A DNA stretch of 64,000 nucleotides, taken from the NCBI RefSeq assembly GCF_016765615.1, contig NZ_JAESWA010000022.1, forward strand, positions 1,034,555 to 1,098,554, given 5' to 3'. Origin of the DNA: Clostridium paridis. GTDB lineage: Bacteria > Bacillota > Clostridia > Clostridiales > Clostridiaceae. This document shows positions 8,397 to 18,302 of this stretch, one piece after another (the first letter of the stretch is position 1; each line of letters starts with the position of its first letter). Position numbers and translations under genes: made by a program. The notes under the pieces are model-generated. The model made no database searches. It saw nothing but the letters and a program-made list of their open reading frames with translations, and had not been told where the DNA came from.

Positions 8397-9839
8397 CTAT
8401 TTATCGATTTCCGCTTTTGGGAATGCATCAATAAACTCTTTATTATTTTTTGTTTTAGATAGTAAATTTATTAGCTTTTCTGCAATGTTTTCGATATTAC
8501 CATCTCTATACATTACTCTTCTTATTGAAAAGGCAACTTCTTTTTCTTCACTACTTAAAAGTAAATCTTCTTTTCTAGTTCCTGATTTATATATATCAAT
8601 TGCAGGGAATATTCTTCTTTCTTGAAGTCTTCTATCTAAATGAACTTCCATATTTCCTGTTCCCTTAAATTCTTCAAATATCATATCATCCATTCTACTT
8701 CCGGTTTCTATTAAAGCAGTAGCTAAAATGGTGAGGCTTCCGCCCTCTTCAATCTTTCTTGCAGCTCCAAAAAATTTCTTAGGCATTATTAAAGCACTTG
8801 GATCCAAACCACCTGAAAGTGTTCTTCCAGAAGGTGTAACAGTTAAATTGTACGCTCTAGCTAATCTAGTTATACTATCAAGAAGAATAACCACATCTTT
8901 TCCTTGCTCAACCATTCTCTTAGCTCTTTCAAGTACCATTTGTGATACTTTAGCATGATTTTGTGGTTCTTCATCAAAGGTAGAATATATAACTTCTCCA
9001 TTGATACTTCTTTGCATATCTGTAACTTCTTCCGGTCTTTCATCAATTAAAAGTACAATAAGAGTAACTTCAGGATAATTTGCTGATATATTCTGAGCAA
9101 CCTTCTTTAATAATGTTGTTTTTCCTGCTTTTGGAGGGGCAACAATTATACCTCTTTGTCCTTTTCCAATAGGTGAAATTAAATCCATTAGCCTAGAACT
9201 TAAATCTCTAGAATTATTTGTTTCTAGTCTTAATCTTTCTTGTGGATATATAGGAGTAAGTGTTTCAAAGGACTTTCTCCCAACTGCTTTCTCTGGATGA
9301 TCACCATTAACTTTTTCAACATATATTAATGCTTTAAACTTTTCACCTTCTTTAGCTTCTCTAACTTTCCCCTCAACTTCATCACCAGTTCTCAAATTAA
9401 ATCTTCTTATTTGTGATGGTGATACATATACATCATCTTCACCAGTAAGATAGTTTTTACATCTCAAAAATCCGAAGTTATTATTCTCTAATATTTCAAG
9501 TACTCCTCTTAAAGATGTTGCTTCATTTATATTATCCTTTGTTCTTACAGTTCTTCTTTCTGATAAATTTGATTCTTTATTTAATGATGAATTTTCAGTA
9601 GTTTCTCTAGATACAAAGTTACTTTTATCTTGTTCAACTATTTTTTCTGGTACATTCACCTTAGGAGTTATTTTCTCTCTTAAAAAAACTCCATCTTTTT
9701 CAATTGAAATTGGGGAACTTGCAATAATTTCTTCAATAATTTCCCCCTTTTTTTTCTTTGATAAGTTCTTTATTCCTAAATCTTTTGCTACTTCTTTCAA
9801 CTCACTCAAAGTCATTTGTAAATATTTTTCTTTCGACAA
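8397..9839 (-). CDS. rho: Transcription termination factor Rho
   Basis: Rho is the hexameric RNA helicase that ends transcription. The 480-residue protein has a SAP-like N-terminal helical domain (residues 5-40), a polar linker to about residue 105, the RNA-binding cold-shock-like domain ([15 protein letters not shown], residues 112-126), and the ATPase core with Walker A PPKAGKTT (235-242), Walker B VVILLDS and the [14 protein letters not shown]-loop region. It starts with TTG at 9839, nine bases after GGAGG; no ATG gives a better ribosome site before the conserved helix. The 368-bp spacer upstream probably holds its promoter and leader. Confidence 0.95.
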   Translation of the reverse strand: MSKEKYLQMTLSELKEVAKDLGIKNLSKKKKGEIIEEIIASSPISIEKDGVFLREKITPKVNVPEKIVEQDKSNFVSRETTENSSLNKESNLSERRTVRTKDNINEATSLRGVLEILENNNFGFLRCKNYLTGEDDVYVSPSQIRRFNLRTGDEVEGKVREAKEGEKFKALIYVEKVNGDHPEKAVGRKSFETLTPIYPQERLRLETNNSRDLSSRLMDLISPIGKGQRGIIVAPPKAGKTTLLKKVAQNISANYPEVTLIVLLIDERPEEVTDMQRSINGEVIYSTFDEEPQNHAKVSQMVLERAKRMVEQGKDVVILLDSITRLARAYNLTVTPSGRTLSGGLDPSALIMPKKFFGAARKIEEGGSLTILATALIETGSRMDDMIFEEFKGTGNMEVHLDRRLQERRIFPAIDIYKSGTRKEDLLLSSEEKEVAFSIRRVMYRDGNIENIAEKLINLLSKTKNNKEFIDAFPKAEIDK

Positions 9840-10168
9840 AATCGGGCACCTCCGAATATTTTAAACTGCAATATAACTTAGTAACCTTAATTCATTCTAT
9901 AAATTTAAACTTAATATATAATGGAATACCTTAATTATACGCTTTAATATTTATATAAGTTTTTAATACATTTCAATTTGGGAAGTTTAAAGGTAAGATT
10001 AAACGAAATATTATAAAATGAAAACAGGATATGTTATAATTCATTCTCATTCTATTATTATAACACTTTTTTAAAAAAGTAAACAAGATTTTAACTAATT
10101 ATGGTACTATATCTTATTTAGCCATTACGAAAGTTTCAAGAAATTTCTACGCTGTTATAAATTAAAAA
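9840..10168 (-). other. Non-coding upstream region of rho
   Basis: This A/T-rich spacer contains no plausible gene. It holds GTTATAAT (10033-10040) facing ATTATAAC (10057-10064) and the palindrome ACTTTTTTAAAAAAGT (10065-10080). The rho promoter and leader must lie here, but no promoter is clear enough to call. Confidence 0.4.
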
Positions 10169-10199
10169 GAACCTAGAATAAAAATGATATTCTAGGTTC
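10169..10199 (-). terminator. Terminator of pyrG
   Basis: GAACCTAGAATA pairs with TATTCTAGGTTC, 12 bp with a 7-nt loop, followed on the minus strand by TTTTTAATTT. It lies 8 bp after the pyrG stop. Confidence 0.9.
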
Positions 10200-10207
10200 C
10201 TAGTTTC

Positions 10208-11806
10208 CTATTTATTAAGTGATGCTTTTATAAAATCTCTAAATAGTGGATGTGGTCTATTTGGTCTTGATTTTAATTCTGGATGGAATTGAACTGCTAC
10301 AAACCATGGGTGATCTTTAACTTCAACTACTTCTACAAGTCTACCATCTGGGCTTGTGCCTGTTATATTCATTCCCGCATCTATTATTGCTTTTCTATAT
10401 TCATTATTAAATTCATATCTATGTCTATGTCTTTCATAAATTAATGAAGATTCATAGGCAGCTTTTGTAAATGTACCTTCTTCAACTTTACATGGATACA
10501 ACCCTAATCTCATTGTTCCACCCATGTCTTCTACATCTTTTTGTTCTGGCATTAAATCAATTACTGGATATTCAGTTTCAGGGTTAATTTCTGATGAATT
10601 TGCATCAGTGTATCCTAATACATTTCTTGCAAATTCTATTACTGCGCATTGCATTCCTAAACAAATTCCTAAGAATGGTTTTTTATTTTCTCTAGCCCAT
10701 CTAATTGCTTCAATTTTTCCTTCGATTCCTCTATCACCAAATCCACCTGGAACTAAAACTCCATCTACACCAGCTAAAGCTTTATCAACATTTTCTTTAT
10801 TAATATCAACAGCATTTATCCACTCTATTTCAATATTGGCATCATTAAAATATCCGCCATGATTAAGTGCTTCAACAACAGAAATATATGCATCATGTAA
10901 TTCAACATATTTTCCTACTAATCCGATTTTAACAGTCTTTGATAAATTCTTAATTTTATCAACCATTGAAACCCATTCATTGTTGTTAATTTCTCCAGTT
11001 GGTAAGTGTAGTTTCTCACATACTACTGTATCCAAACCTTCTTTATGTAATAAAAGCGGAACTTCATATAAGTTTTCTGCATCTAAATTTTGAATTACGC
11101 TTTTTCCCTCAACATTACAGAATAAACCTATTTTATTTTTAATTTCAGTTGAAAGTTCTTTTTCTGATCTACATACTATAACATCAGGTTGAATTCCTAT
11201 ACTTCTTAAATCCTTAACAGAATGTTGAGTAGGTTTTGTTTTAAGTTCTCCAGCTTTTCCCAAGTATGGAACAAGTGTTACATGTATAAAGCATACATTT
11301 TCAAATCCTGCTTCATATTTAATTTGTCTAATAGACTCTAAAAATGGAAGAGATTCTATATCACCTATTGTTCCACCAATTTCAGTAATAACTACATCAA
11401 CTTCTCTTTCCTTAGCAACCCTATAAACTCTATTCTTTATTTCGTTTGTAATATGAGGTATTACTTGTACTGTTCCACCAAGATATTCCCCTTTTCTCTC
11501 TTTTGATATAACCGACCAGTATACCTTACCTGTAGTTACATTTGAATTTTTAGTAAGATTCTCATCTATGAATCTTTCATAGTGCCCTAAATCTAAATCT
11601 GTTTCTGCTCCATCATCAGTTACAAAAACCTCTCCATGTTGATATGGGCTCATAGTGCCTGGATCTACATTTAAATATGGGTCAAACTTTTGAATTACTA
11701 CGTTTAATCCTCTATTCTTCAATAATCTACCTAATGAAGCTGCTGTTATTCCTTTTCCTAAAGAAGAAACTACTCCACCGGTTACAAATACATACTTAGT
11801 AGCCAT
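10208..11806 (-). CDS. pyrG: CTP synthase
   Basis: The enzyme makes CTP from UTP, ATP and glutamine, the last step of pyrimidine nucleotide synthesis. The 532-residue protein has the synthetase domain first ([20 protein letters not shown], then [19 protein letters not shown]). A C-terminal class I glutamine amidotransferase domain follows, with the nucleophile cysteine in [10 protein letters not shown] and the His-Glu pair in QFHPELKS. Length is standard. AGGAGGATTTTTT precedes the ATG. No delta subunit gene of RNA polymerase is next to it; a small unknown gene lies upstream instead. Confidence 0.97.
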   Translation of the reverse strand: MATKYVFVTGGVVSSLGKGITAASLGRLLKNRGLNVVIQKFDPYLNVDPGTMSPYQHGEVFVTDDGAETDLDLGHYERFIDENLTKNSNVTTGKVYWSVISKERKGEYLGGTVQVIPHITNEIKNRVYRVAKEREVDVVITEIGGTIGDIESLPFLESIRQIKYEAGFENVCFIHVTLVPYLGKAGELKTKPTQHSVKDLRSIGIQPDVIVCRSEKELSTEIKNKIGLFCNVEGKSVIQNLDAENLYEVPLLLHKEGLDTVVCEKLHLPTGEINNNEWVSMVDKIKNLSKTVKIGLVGKYVELHDAYISVVEALNHGGYFNDANIEIEWINAVDINKENVDKALAGVDGVLVPGGFGDRGIEGKIEAIRWARENKKPFLGICLGMQCAVIEFARNVLGYTDANSSEINPETEYPVIDLMPEQKDVEDMGGTMRLGLYPCKVEEGTFTKAAYESSLIYERHRHRYEFNNEYRKAIIDAGMNITGTSPDGRLVEVVEVKDHPWFVAVQFHPELKSRPNRPHPLFRDFIKASLNK

Positions 11807-11966
11807 AAAAAATCCTCCTAAAAATATTTAAAAAATATATTGACATGTAATTAACTCGATGATAAAATAGAAATTACCCTTCAATATTATGATGGGATAA
11901 CTATTTAATAACATAGATTATATATTATCATAAACTGAGTTTCTAATCCAGTCTTTTTTATATGTT

Positions 11967-12254
11967 TTAAATAATTTTTTTTATCTTTTCGTCTATTCTA
12001 AAGTACTTTTCCCTAAAACTACTATTTATTAATATCTTTTCTTCAGCTTTTCTCAATGTTGAATTTATATTCTTATTATGCTCCCCTAAGATCTCTTTAA
12101 CTCTCTTGTCATGTAAAAAATGATAATCTTTCATTATCAATATTAGCATATAAAGGTTTTCTTTCTTTCTTAAAAAATCTACCATATCTTCTAAGCTCAT
12201 TCCATTAATACCTAAAACAAATTCTAACAAATCATCTAAAGCATCCTGTTTCAT
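11967..12254 (-). CDS. Small helical protein of unknown function
   Basis: I do not recognise this 95-residue protein. It is predicted almost wholly helical and highly charged (LLEFVLGINGMSLEDMVDFL, then KYFRIDEKIKKII at the end), with no cysteine, signal peptide or membrane segment. The ATG at 12254 has GAGGAG nine bases upstream; an ATG nine codons earlier lacks any ribosome site. It lies between the YwiB-like gene, after that gene's terminator, and pyrG, so it is probably transcribed on its own or with pyrG. Confidence 0.65.
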   Translation of the reverse strand: MKQDALDDLLEFVLGINGMSLEDMVDFLRKKENLYMLILIMKDYHFLHDKRVKEILGEHNKNINSTLRKAEEKILINSSFREKYFRIDEKIKKII

Positions 12255-12318
12255 TAATCTACTCTCCTCAAAAATTTTCATATTTAAGTATTAACGCTTG
12301 AAGTTATTTTTAATCAAA

Positions 12319-12358
12319 AAAAGGTGAAGTAAATTAATAATAATTTTCTTCACCTTTT
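12319..12358 (-). terminator. Terminator of the YwiB-like gene
   Basis: AAAAGGTGAAG pairs with CTTCACCTTTT, an 11-bp stem whose A/T loop can pair partly. The minus-strand tail is T-rich (TTTTTTGATT). Confidence 0.85.
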
Positions 12359-12370
12359 AATTATTTATAT

Positions 12371-12787
12371 TTATGCTTTTATTTTTATCTTTAATTGAGT
12401 TCCTTGAGGTGGTTGTCCAGCAATGCTTATATTGTAGTCTATCTGAACTTCTCCACCATTCTCATCCATATCAATTCTTAAATCTTTAGTATCAATCTTT
12501 AATTCCAACATTCCGTATGGAGTATTGTATAGGGTAACTGAATTACTATCCTTTTTAAAATCCATTTTTGTTGAAGTTGTACCTTCTCTATATAATGTAA
12601 TTTCATCTTTATATATCTCTAATTTTGTAGTAGTTCCTTCCATACCTGATATTTCAGTTTCTTCATATATAGCTTCATAACTACTTGCATCTTTTATATG
12701 AAATTCTCCAGGTGTTACTACTTCAATAACATCATCATCTTCATAATTTTGGTTTGATATAACAGAAATTACAGCCTTTTTCTTCAT
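12371..12787 (-). CDS. DUF1934 / YwiB-like calycin-fold protein
   Basis: The 138-residue protein fits DUF1934, a family of small beta-barrel proteins represented by Bacillus YwiB. The sequence alternates in beta-strand fashion with the family segments IYEETEISGMEGTTTKLEIY and YNTPYGMLELKI and ends QLKIKIKA. No catalytic motif is apparent and the role is unknown. The ATG at 12787 has AGAGGTTAATAGTT upstream and matches the family start; an in-frame ATG twelve codons earlier does not. It follows spoIIR by about 75 bp on the same strand. Confidence 0.8.
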   Translation of the reverse strand: MKKKAVISVISNQNYEDDDVIEVVTPGEFHIKDASSYEAIYEETEISGMEGTTTKLEIYKDEITLYREGTTSTKMDFKKDSNSVTLYNTPYGMLELKIDTKDLRIDMDENGGEVQIDYNISIAGQPPQGTQLKIKIKA

Positions 12788-12861
12788 AACTATTAACCTC
12801 TTCATCTTAAAATTTAAATTCACTGTATAGTTTATAGGTTTTAAATAATTTAATCAAGATT

Positions 12862-13494
12862 TTATTTTTTAATCCACTTTTGAATCAATTCAAATATTTT
12901 GAATTTAATTTTCACATCATTATTAACTTCATCATATTCATCATCACTTAGCACTCTCTTCATTTGCTTTTCTGTTTCTTTCTCAGATACTTGTCCCCTT
13001 GTTTCATCTACAAAACACAAGGGAGGAAACATTACACACCACCAATTTTTCCCTTCACCTGATCCTATTATAACTCTATATGCCTCATACTCACCCTGAG
13101 GCAATGTTATATTACCATAGCTTTTATCCGGGAAATTCTCTTTTCCCATTGTTGACTTAACACTATAATTATAACCATTATTTTTAATGATACTCGATGC
13201 AAGTTTTAGTATATCATCATTACAAGATTTAAGTATCTTTCTTGATTCATCAATACTTGGAGAATCCTTAAGCTTTGGGAAAATATAACTTATTATTGCA
13301 TCCTTCACTTTTATTTTTAATTGCTGATCATTATCAGAATCACTGTTTGCAATAACATGAAATCTAATTAATTTAGTACTTATCTCCTGCACCAGGTTGT
13401 CCCTAGATTTGTCAGAAGCACTTTTACTATTAAAATATACAAATGTATTTATGACAAGTAAGATAATTACTAGTAGTGAAATTACTTTTTTCAT
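12862..13494 (-). CDS. spoIIR: Stage II sporulation protein R
   Basis: SpoIIR is made in the forespore under sigma-F and secreted toward the mother cell, where it triggers SpoIIGA to cleave pro-sigma-E. The 210-residue protein has an N-terminal signal/anchor segment (residues 3-20), then the conserved LIRFHVIANSDSDNDQQLK and, further on, GKNWWCVMFPPLCFVD, both diagnostic. The ribosome site AGGGGGTTGATAAA precedes the ATG. ispE lies 58 bp upstream and cyanophycin and coat genes beyond it. I could not assign a convincing sigma-F promoter in the short spacer. Confidence 0.95.
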   Translation of the reverse strand: MKKVISLLVIILLVINTFVYFNSKSASDKSRDNLVQEISTKLIRFHVIANSDSDNDQQLKIKVKDAIISYIFPKLKDSPSIDESRKILKSCNDDILKLASSIIKNNGYNYSVKSTMGKENFPDKSYGNITLPQGEYEAYRVIIGSGEGKNWWCVMFPPLCFVDETRGQVSEKETEKQMKRVLSDDEYDEVNNDVKIKFKIFELIQKWIKK

Positions 13495-13552
13495 TTTATC
13501 AACCCCCTATAGGAGTATTGTTGACAAAATAAAAAAATCTTATACACATCTT

Positions 13553-14395
13553 TTAAATTGTTCTTGTAATAAATACATCATTATATTGTTTTTTCATTCT
13601 ATCATAACAACTTTGTGCTTTAAGCATATCATCAAAGAATCCAAAAACGGTAGGACCACTGCCACTCATCATAGCCCCTAACGCATCCATCTTAACCATT
13701 TCCTCTTTAATATCAATAATTTTTCTATGTTTTCTTAATGTCACATTTTCCAAATGATTTTTCATATTTTTTGCTACAAAATCTAAATTATCATTTTCCA
13801 TAGCATCAATTATTTCATCAATTTTAACTTTTTTATAGATTTTACTTATATCTAAATCGCCATAAACCTCTTTAGTAGAAACACCAAAAGATGGTTTTAC
13901 TAGAACTAATATTTTGTCTTTAAATTCCTTTAACTGTGTTACTTTCTCACCAATGCCTTCACATAAAGCTGTCTTTCCTTTAATGCAATAAGGTACATCT
14001 GCGCCAAGTTTTAATCCCAACTCCATAAGTTCTTCATCCGAAGCCCCTATATTAAATATTGAATTCAATCCCATGAGCACAGCAGCTCCATCAGTGCTTC
14101 CTCCAGCTAATCCTGCTGCTACAGGAATATTCTTTCTAATATCTATATGTACTCCTTTATCTATGTTATAAGTATCCAAAAAGAGCCTTGCAGCTTTATA
14201 AGCTAAATTTCTTTCATCCCTAGGAACATATGGCTTATTACAAGTAATTTCTATTCCGTTTATTTTTTCCTGTATTTCAATCAAATCATAAAGATCTATT
14301 CTCTGCATTATCATTCTTAGCAGATGATATCCATCACTTCTTTTTCCTACTACCTCTAAAGCAATATTAATCTTGCCATAAGCTTTAATCTTCAT
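13553..14395 (-). CDS. ispE: 4-diphosphocytidyl-2-C-methyl-D-erythritol kinase
   Basis: IspE is the GHMP kinase of the methylerythritol phosphate pathway to isoprenoid precursors. The 280-residue protein has the first motif AYGKINIALEVVGKRSDGYH, the ATP-binding GHMP motif PVAAGLAGGSTDGAAVL near residues 94-110, and the C-terminal SGSGPTVFG loop. Length is normal. The MEP route feeds the polyprenyl synthetase encoded at 32.7 kb. GAGGAAGATTAT precedes the ATG. Confidence 0.96.
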   Translation of the reverse strand: MKIKAYGKINIALEVVGKRSDGYHLLRMIMQRIDLYDLIEIQEKINGIEITCNKPYVPRDERNLAYKAARLFLDTYNIDKGVHIDIRKNIPVAAGLAGGSTDGAAVLMGLNSIFNIGASDEELMELGLKLGADVPYCIKGKTALCEGIGEKVTQLKEFKDKILVLVKPSFGVSTKEVYGDLDISKIYKKVKIDEIIDAMENDNLDFVAKNMKNHLENVTLRKHRKIIDIKEEMVKMDALGAMMSGSGPTVFGFFDDMLKAQSCYDRMKKQYNDVFITRTI

Positions 14396-14479
14396 ATAAT
14401 CTTCCTCTCAAATAAATAATACTATTATATTATCATTTATTTAAAGGTATTTATGCAAGAATTAATTTATGTAAAATTC

Positions 14480-14538
14480 AAGTCGGGAAAAAATTCATAA
14501 GCTTAAAATAACCTTCTTTTTAATTCTTCACCCGACTT
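14480..14538 (-). terminator. Long-loop hairpin downstream of cphA
   Basis: AAGTCGGG faces CCCGACTT 43 bp apart. Inside them GAAGAATT can pair imperfectly with AATTTTTTC, making a near-continuous stem of about 16 bp. On the minus strand it follows the cphA stop and has a GAATTTTAC tail. Probable terminator. Confidence 0.6.
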
Positions 14539-14553
14539 ATACAATTAATTAAA

Positions 14554-17199
14554 TTAATTTAAATTAATTAATCCTTCCTCTATACTATTTAATTCTTTTT
14601 CCACTAATTCTCTTTCTTTAACATTATTTATATAATCCACTAGTGGTTTGAATTTTTCATAAAATACAATTACAATGTCTCCTGAAAGAGCCATATCCAA
14701 CGCTTCTTTCAAAGCCTCTACTTCATCCAAAACAATTTTACTCTTTTTATTATCTTTTACTTTTTTAATTACACCTTTACTTATTCTATTGCAGATGTCT
14801 CCTTTTTCTCTTCCTCTTCTGTCTTTATCTTCTTTTATGAATACATAGTCTAAATTTTCTCCTGCAATCTCGCCTATCCGCTCTGCAACATCATCACTTC
14901 TATCACCTGGAATCCCTATAACTCCAATTAGCTTATTATATTCCATCGTTTTTAGAGATTCTAAAACAACTCTATACCCCTCAAGATTATGACCATAATC
15001 TAATATAACTTTAACTCCATTAATGTCATATTCGTTAAATCTTCCCTTATTTAGTTTTTCATTATTCTTAAATTCTTTTAACCCCTTAGCTATAATACAA
15101 TAATCTACACCTTGAGATATTAACGCTGCTGTTGCTGCCATTGCATTAGCAATATTATACTTCAATATACCATTCATAGAAATTCCTATATCACTTACAC
15201 TACAAATATTGTAATGTCTTCCATTATTAAATGCCATTAATCTATCTTCATCAATATAAACAGCCATATTATCTTTAAGAAAAGCATTTTTAATATATGG
15301 ATTTTCTTTATCACATGAAAAGAATACAATTTTAGACTTAATTCTTGGTAATACTTTTAAAGACCATGGATCATCAGCATTAATAACTGCATACCCATTC
15401 TCTTTTACTTCTTCTGCAACAATAGATTTAACAAATGCCAATTCTTCTAAAGTATTTATTCCATCTAAACCTAAATGATCTTCCGTTATATTGGTAATTA
15501 CCCCCACATCTGCTAAGTCATAAGCCAATCCTTTTTTTACAATACCACCTCTTGCTGTTTCTAGAACTGCAATATCAACATCCTTATTCATTAGGACTGT
15601 TTTCGCACTTTGAACTCCAGTATCATCACCAGAATGTAAACACTTTTCACCTAGAAATATTCCATCAGTTGATGTCATTCCCACTTTATATCCTATTAAT
15701 GAATATATATAAGAAATCATTCTAGTAGTTGTAGTTTTTCCATTCGTTCCAGTAACTGAGACTAGTGGAATATTTATCGGATTATTATTATATAGCATAT
15801 TAACTATTTCTTTTCCAACATTCCTTGCATTACCTTCATAAGGATAACAATGCATTCTTATTCCAGGTGCAGTATTAACCTCCATAACAACCCCCTGAGA
15901 CTCAAGAGGTTCCATAATATCACCTGTACATAAATCAATTCCGCATATATCTAATCCTATGGTTTTAGCTACCCTAACACATAGTTCCTTATTTTCTTGA
16001 GATATAGTATCTGTACAATCTATAGCCACTCCACCAGTAGAAATATTGGCATTTTCCCTCAAATATATCTTTCTATCCTTTTCAAGAACTGATTCCAAAC
16101 TTAAATCTTCCCTTGAAATACATGCCATTACTTCTTCATCAATTTTAACTTTTGTTAAAGGTTTTTCGTGATCATCACCTCTATTATTATCTGCATTAAG
16201 CTTCTTAATTAAATTAAGTATTGTATCTTCACCATTTCCTATAATATATGGCGGTATCCTTAGTGCAACCGCAATCACTTTATCCTTAACAACTAAAACT
16301 CTATAATCTTTTCCTTTTATAAATTCTTCTAAGATAACATCCTTATAGTTTTTCTTTATTTTGTTAAAAGCTTCTATCAGCTGTTTTTCACTTTTAATAT
16401 TTAAAATTACACCTTTTCCTTTGTTGCCATATTGAGGCTTTAAAACTAGTGGGTAACCTAATTCCTTACTGTATTTTATAAGCTCAATGATATTATTAAC
16501 TTTATATCCATCAGCCACAGGAATACACTGATATTTTAGTAGTTTCTTTGTTAATAACTTATCACAGGATATATCTGCTGCTACACAAGATGTATTATTC
16601 CCTATGGTAGCTTCAATAACTCTTGCAGCCTTTCCATATCCAATCTGATAAATACCACTGTTACTATATTTAATTACAGGTAACCCCATTTCTTTTGCAG
16701 CATCAATAATGGCTCTAGTACTAGGACCATCAATTTCATATTTCAACATATCTTTAATTATTAGAATCCTCTCATCAAAGTTTATACTCTTTTGACTTAT
16801 CAATGAATTTATTAAATCTACCACTAAATCAACTATTCTTAATGCTGTTTGTTCATACTCATATTGAACTATTATATAATAGTGGTCACCTTTAACTTCC
16901 CTAGCCTTGCCATATGCAACTTCAATATCTAACATATTTTGAATCGCAATTATACAATGCTCACATATATGCGCCAGATATGTCCCTTCATTTAAGCGCT
17001 TTACAAATCCATGTTCTTCATCAATTCCACATCTATGTTTATATAGTTCTGGTAATATCCTAGTTAAATTAAAATTAAAGTTAGGTATATCTTTACTTGG
17101 AGTCTCACAATATCCTTCTAAATCCAAATCTACCCTTAAGCATTTTTTATGGGAATAGATATTTTTACCTTCAAAGACTCGTTTACTTATTATTTTCAT
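14554..17199 (-). CDS. cphA: Cyanophycin synthetase
   Basis: CphA polymerises aspartate and arginine into cyanophycin, an insoluble nitrogen store, using ATP. The 881-residue protein has the three expected parts: an N-terminal domain with AHICEHCIIAIQNM, an ATP-grasp domain over about residues 200-450 (LVLKPQYGNKGKGVIL, VMEVNTAPGIRMHCYP), and a Mur-ligase-like C-terminal domain with VTGTNGKTTTTRM near residue 480 and ILDYGHNLEGY. I chose the ATG at 17199 because GAGGAGGAAAA lies upstream. An in-frame ATG nineteen codons earlier lies deep inside cphB and lacks family similarity. The start overlaps the end of cphB by 17 bp, indicating translational coupling. Confidence 0.95.
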   Translation of the reverse strand: MKIISKRVFEGKNIYSHKKCLRVDLDLEGYCETPSKDIPNFNFNLTRILPELYKHRCGIDEEHGFVKRLNEGTYLAHICEHCIIAIQNMLDIEVAYGKAREVKGDHYYIIVQYEYEQTALRIVDLVVDLINSLISQKSINFDERILIIKDMLKYEIDGPSTRAIIDAAKEMGLPVIKYSNSGIYQIGYGKAARVIEATIGNNTSCVAADISCDKLLTKKLLKYQCIPVADGYKVNNIIELIKYSKELGYPLVLKPQYGNKGKGVILNIKSEKQLIEAFNKIKKNYKDVILEEFIKGKDYRVLVVKDKVIAVALRIPPYIIGNGEDTILNLIKKLNADNNRGDDHEKPLTKVKIDEEVMACISREDLSLESVLEKDRKIYLRENANISTGGVAIDCTDTISQENKELCVRVAKTIGLDICGIDLCTGDIMEPLESQGVVMEVNTAPGIRMHCYPYEGNARNVGKEIVNMLYNNNPINIPLVSVTGTNGKTTTTRMISYIYSLIGYKVGMTSTDGIFLGEKCLHSGDDTGVQSAKTVLMNKDVDIAVLETARGGIVKKGLAYDLADVGVITNITEDHLGLDGINTLEELAFVKSIVAEEVKENGYAVINADDPWSLKVLPRIKSKIVFFSCDKENPYIKNAFLKDNMAVYIDEDRLMAFNNGRHYNICSVSDIGISMNGILKYNIANAMAATAALISQGVDYCIIAKGLKEFKNNEKLNKGRFNEYDINGVKVILDYGHNLEGYRVVLESLKTMEYNKLIGVIGIPGDRSDDVAERIGEIAGENLDYVFIKEDKDRRGREKGDICNRISKGVIKKVKDNKKSKIVLDEVEALKEALDMALSGDIVIVFYEKFKPLVDYINNVKERELVEKELNSIEEGLINLN

Positions 17200-18013
17200 T
17201 TTTGGTATTTTCCTCCTCAAAAGGTGTTCTCTTTTGCAAATGAAATAAGTTACCATTTGTTAATACATGCATTTTAACATTGTACATACTCAATATTTCA
17301 TCTTGATGTTTTTCTGATACATTCGAAAAAGTTATTTGTTCTCCATCTAAAAAATATACCGCACCATTTCCAATTACTCTTATTACATTGTTCTCCACTA
17401 CTATTGCTGTATCTTCATCAATTCCTACCCCTAACATCTCTGGATTTTGTGCAATTCCAGCTAAAAGTCTTCCAATTCTACCTCGCTGTGCAAAATGCTG
17501 ATCAATGATTACATTTTTAATAAATCCAAATCCAGGAGCCATCTTCAAAGTACATTTTCTTGGAGATTCTTCATCATCTCCCTTTACTATCATTGTACTA
17601 CTCATTACAGATGCTCCAGCAGATGTCCCTACTAATATGCATCCATTCATAAATACATTTCTTAGTTCTTGAAAAATAGGGGTACCTCCTACTAAACTAG
17701 TAATACGAAGTTGATCTCCTCCTGTAAAAAAAATTACTGATGACTTTTTAATAGTCTCTATACTTACAGGATTAAATGAATCTTTTCTTTCGCTTACGTC
17801 TAAAACATTCATTTTTTTAATACCTAGCCCTGAAAACACCTTCTTATACTTATCCCAAGCTGAACTAGGATATTCAGTTGCAATTGTTGCAATTGTTAAT
17901 TCTCCATTATTTTTCAAAGATTCTTCTGCAACATATTTAAGTATTTCTTTTTCTCCTTCTTTATCTTCAGCTCCTCCAATAATAATAAGTTTCCCTTTGC
18001 AACAGTTCTCCAA
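17183..18013 (-). CDS. cphB: Cyanophycinase
   Basis: Cyanophycinase is a serine exopeptidase (family S51) that cuts cyanophycin into beta-Asp-Arg dipeptides. The 276-residue protein shows the nucleophile Ser131 in GTSAGAS, the conserved FFTGGDQLR and MAPGFGFIKNVIIDQHF segments, and GVGIDEDTAIVV. It has no signal peptide, so it acts in the cytoplasm on the cell's own polymer. It is the first gene of a two-gene operon with cphA, so synthesis and breakdown are co-expressed. The gene that would split the dipeptide (isoaspartyl dipeptidase) is not in this window. Confidence 0.94.
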   Translation of the reverse strand: MENCCKGKLIIIGGAEDKEGEKEILKYVAEESLKNNGELTIATIATEYPSSAWDKYKKVFSGLGIKKMNVLDVSERKDSFNPVSIETIKKSSVIFFTGGDQLRITSLVGGTPIFQELRNVFMNGCILVGTSAGASVMSSTMIVKGDDEESPRKCTLKMAPGFGFIKNVIIDQHFAQRGRIGRLLAGIAQNPEMLGVGIDEDTAIVVENNVIRVIGNGAVYFLDGEQITFSNVSEKHQDEILSMYNVKMHVLTNGNLFHLQKRTPFEEENTKNENNK

Positions 18014-18177
18014 AATATCACCTCAAATCATGCATTTTTATTGTAACCATGATTTTACATAATTATTCATAAATTCGTCACAATTGATACTGAATAAATG
18101 CTAGTAAATACATATACTGCCAATGAATATATATGATTTTTCTCTCTTTAAATAGCTTAAAGTATTCTATAAAATGC

Positions 18178-18211
18178 AAAAGCTGTCTCATTATATTGTG
18201 AGACAGCTTTT
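18178..18211 (-). terminator. Terminator of sipL
   Basis: AAAAGCTGTCTCA pairs with TGAGACAGCTTTT, a perfect 13-bp stem with an 8-nt loop. It lies in the 289-bp spacer 18014-18302, which holds no gene. T-rich sequence follows on both strands. Confidence 0.85.
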
Positions 18212-18302
18212 AAAAAAATATTCTTACTAACTTTATTAACTTTTTGTAATACTTGGCATTTGTTATTATTACATGATTCTTTTAAATTCAAATGACGAAA
18301 AT

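Noticed and set aside
8263..8625. Plus-strand frame of 120 codons overlapping the glycosyltransferase end and rho
   Set aside because: It runs through the bidirectional terminator and the antisense of rho; composition is that of a shadow frame.
10033..10064. Inverted repeat upstream of rho considered as a Fur or other repressor box
   Set aside because: GTTATAAT/ATTATAAC are low-complexity A/T arms with a 16-bp spacer and do not fit a known operator.
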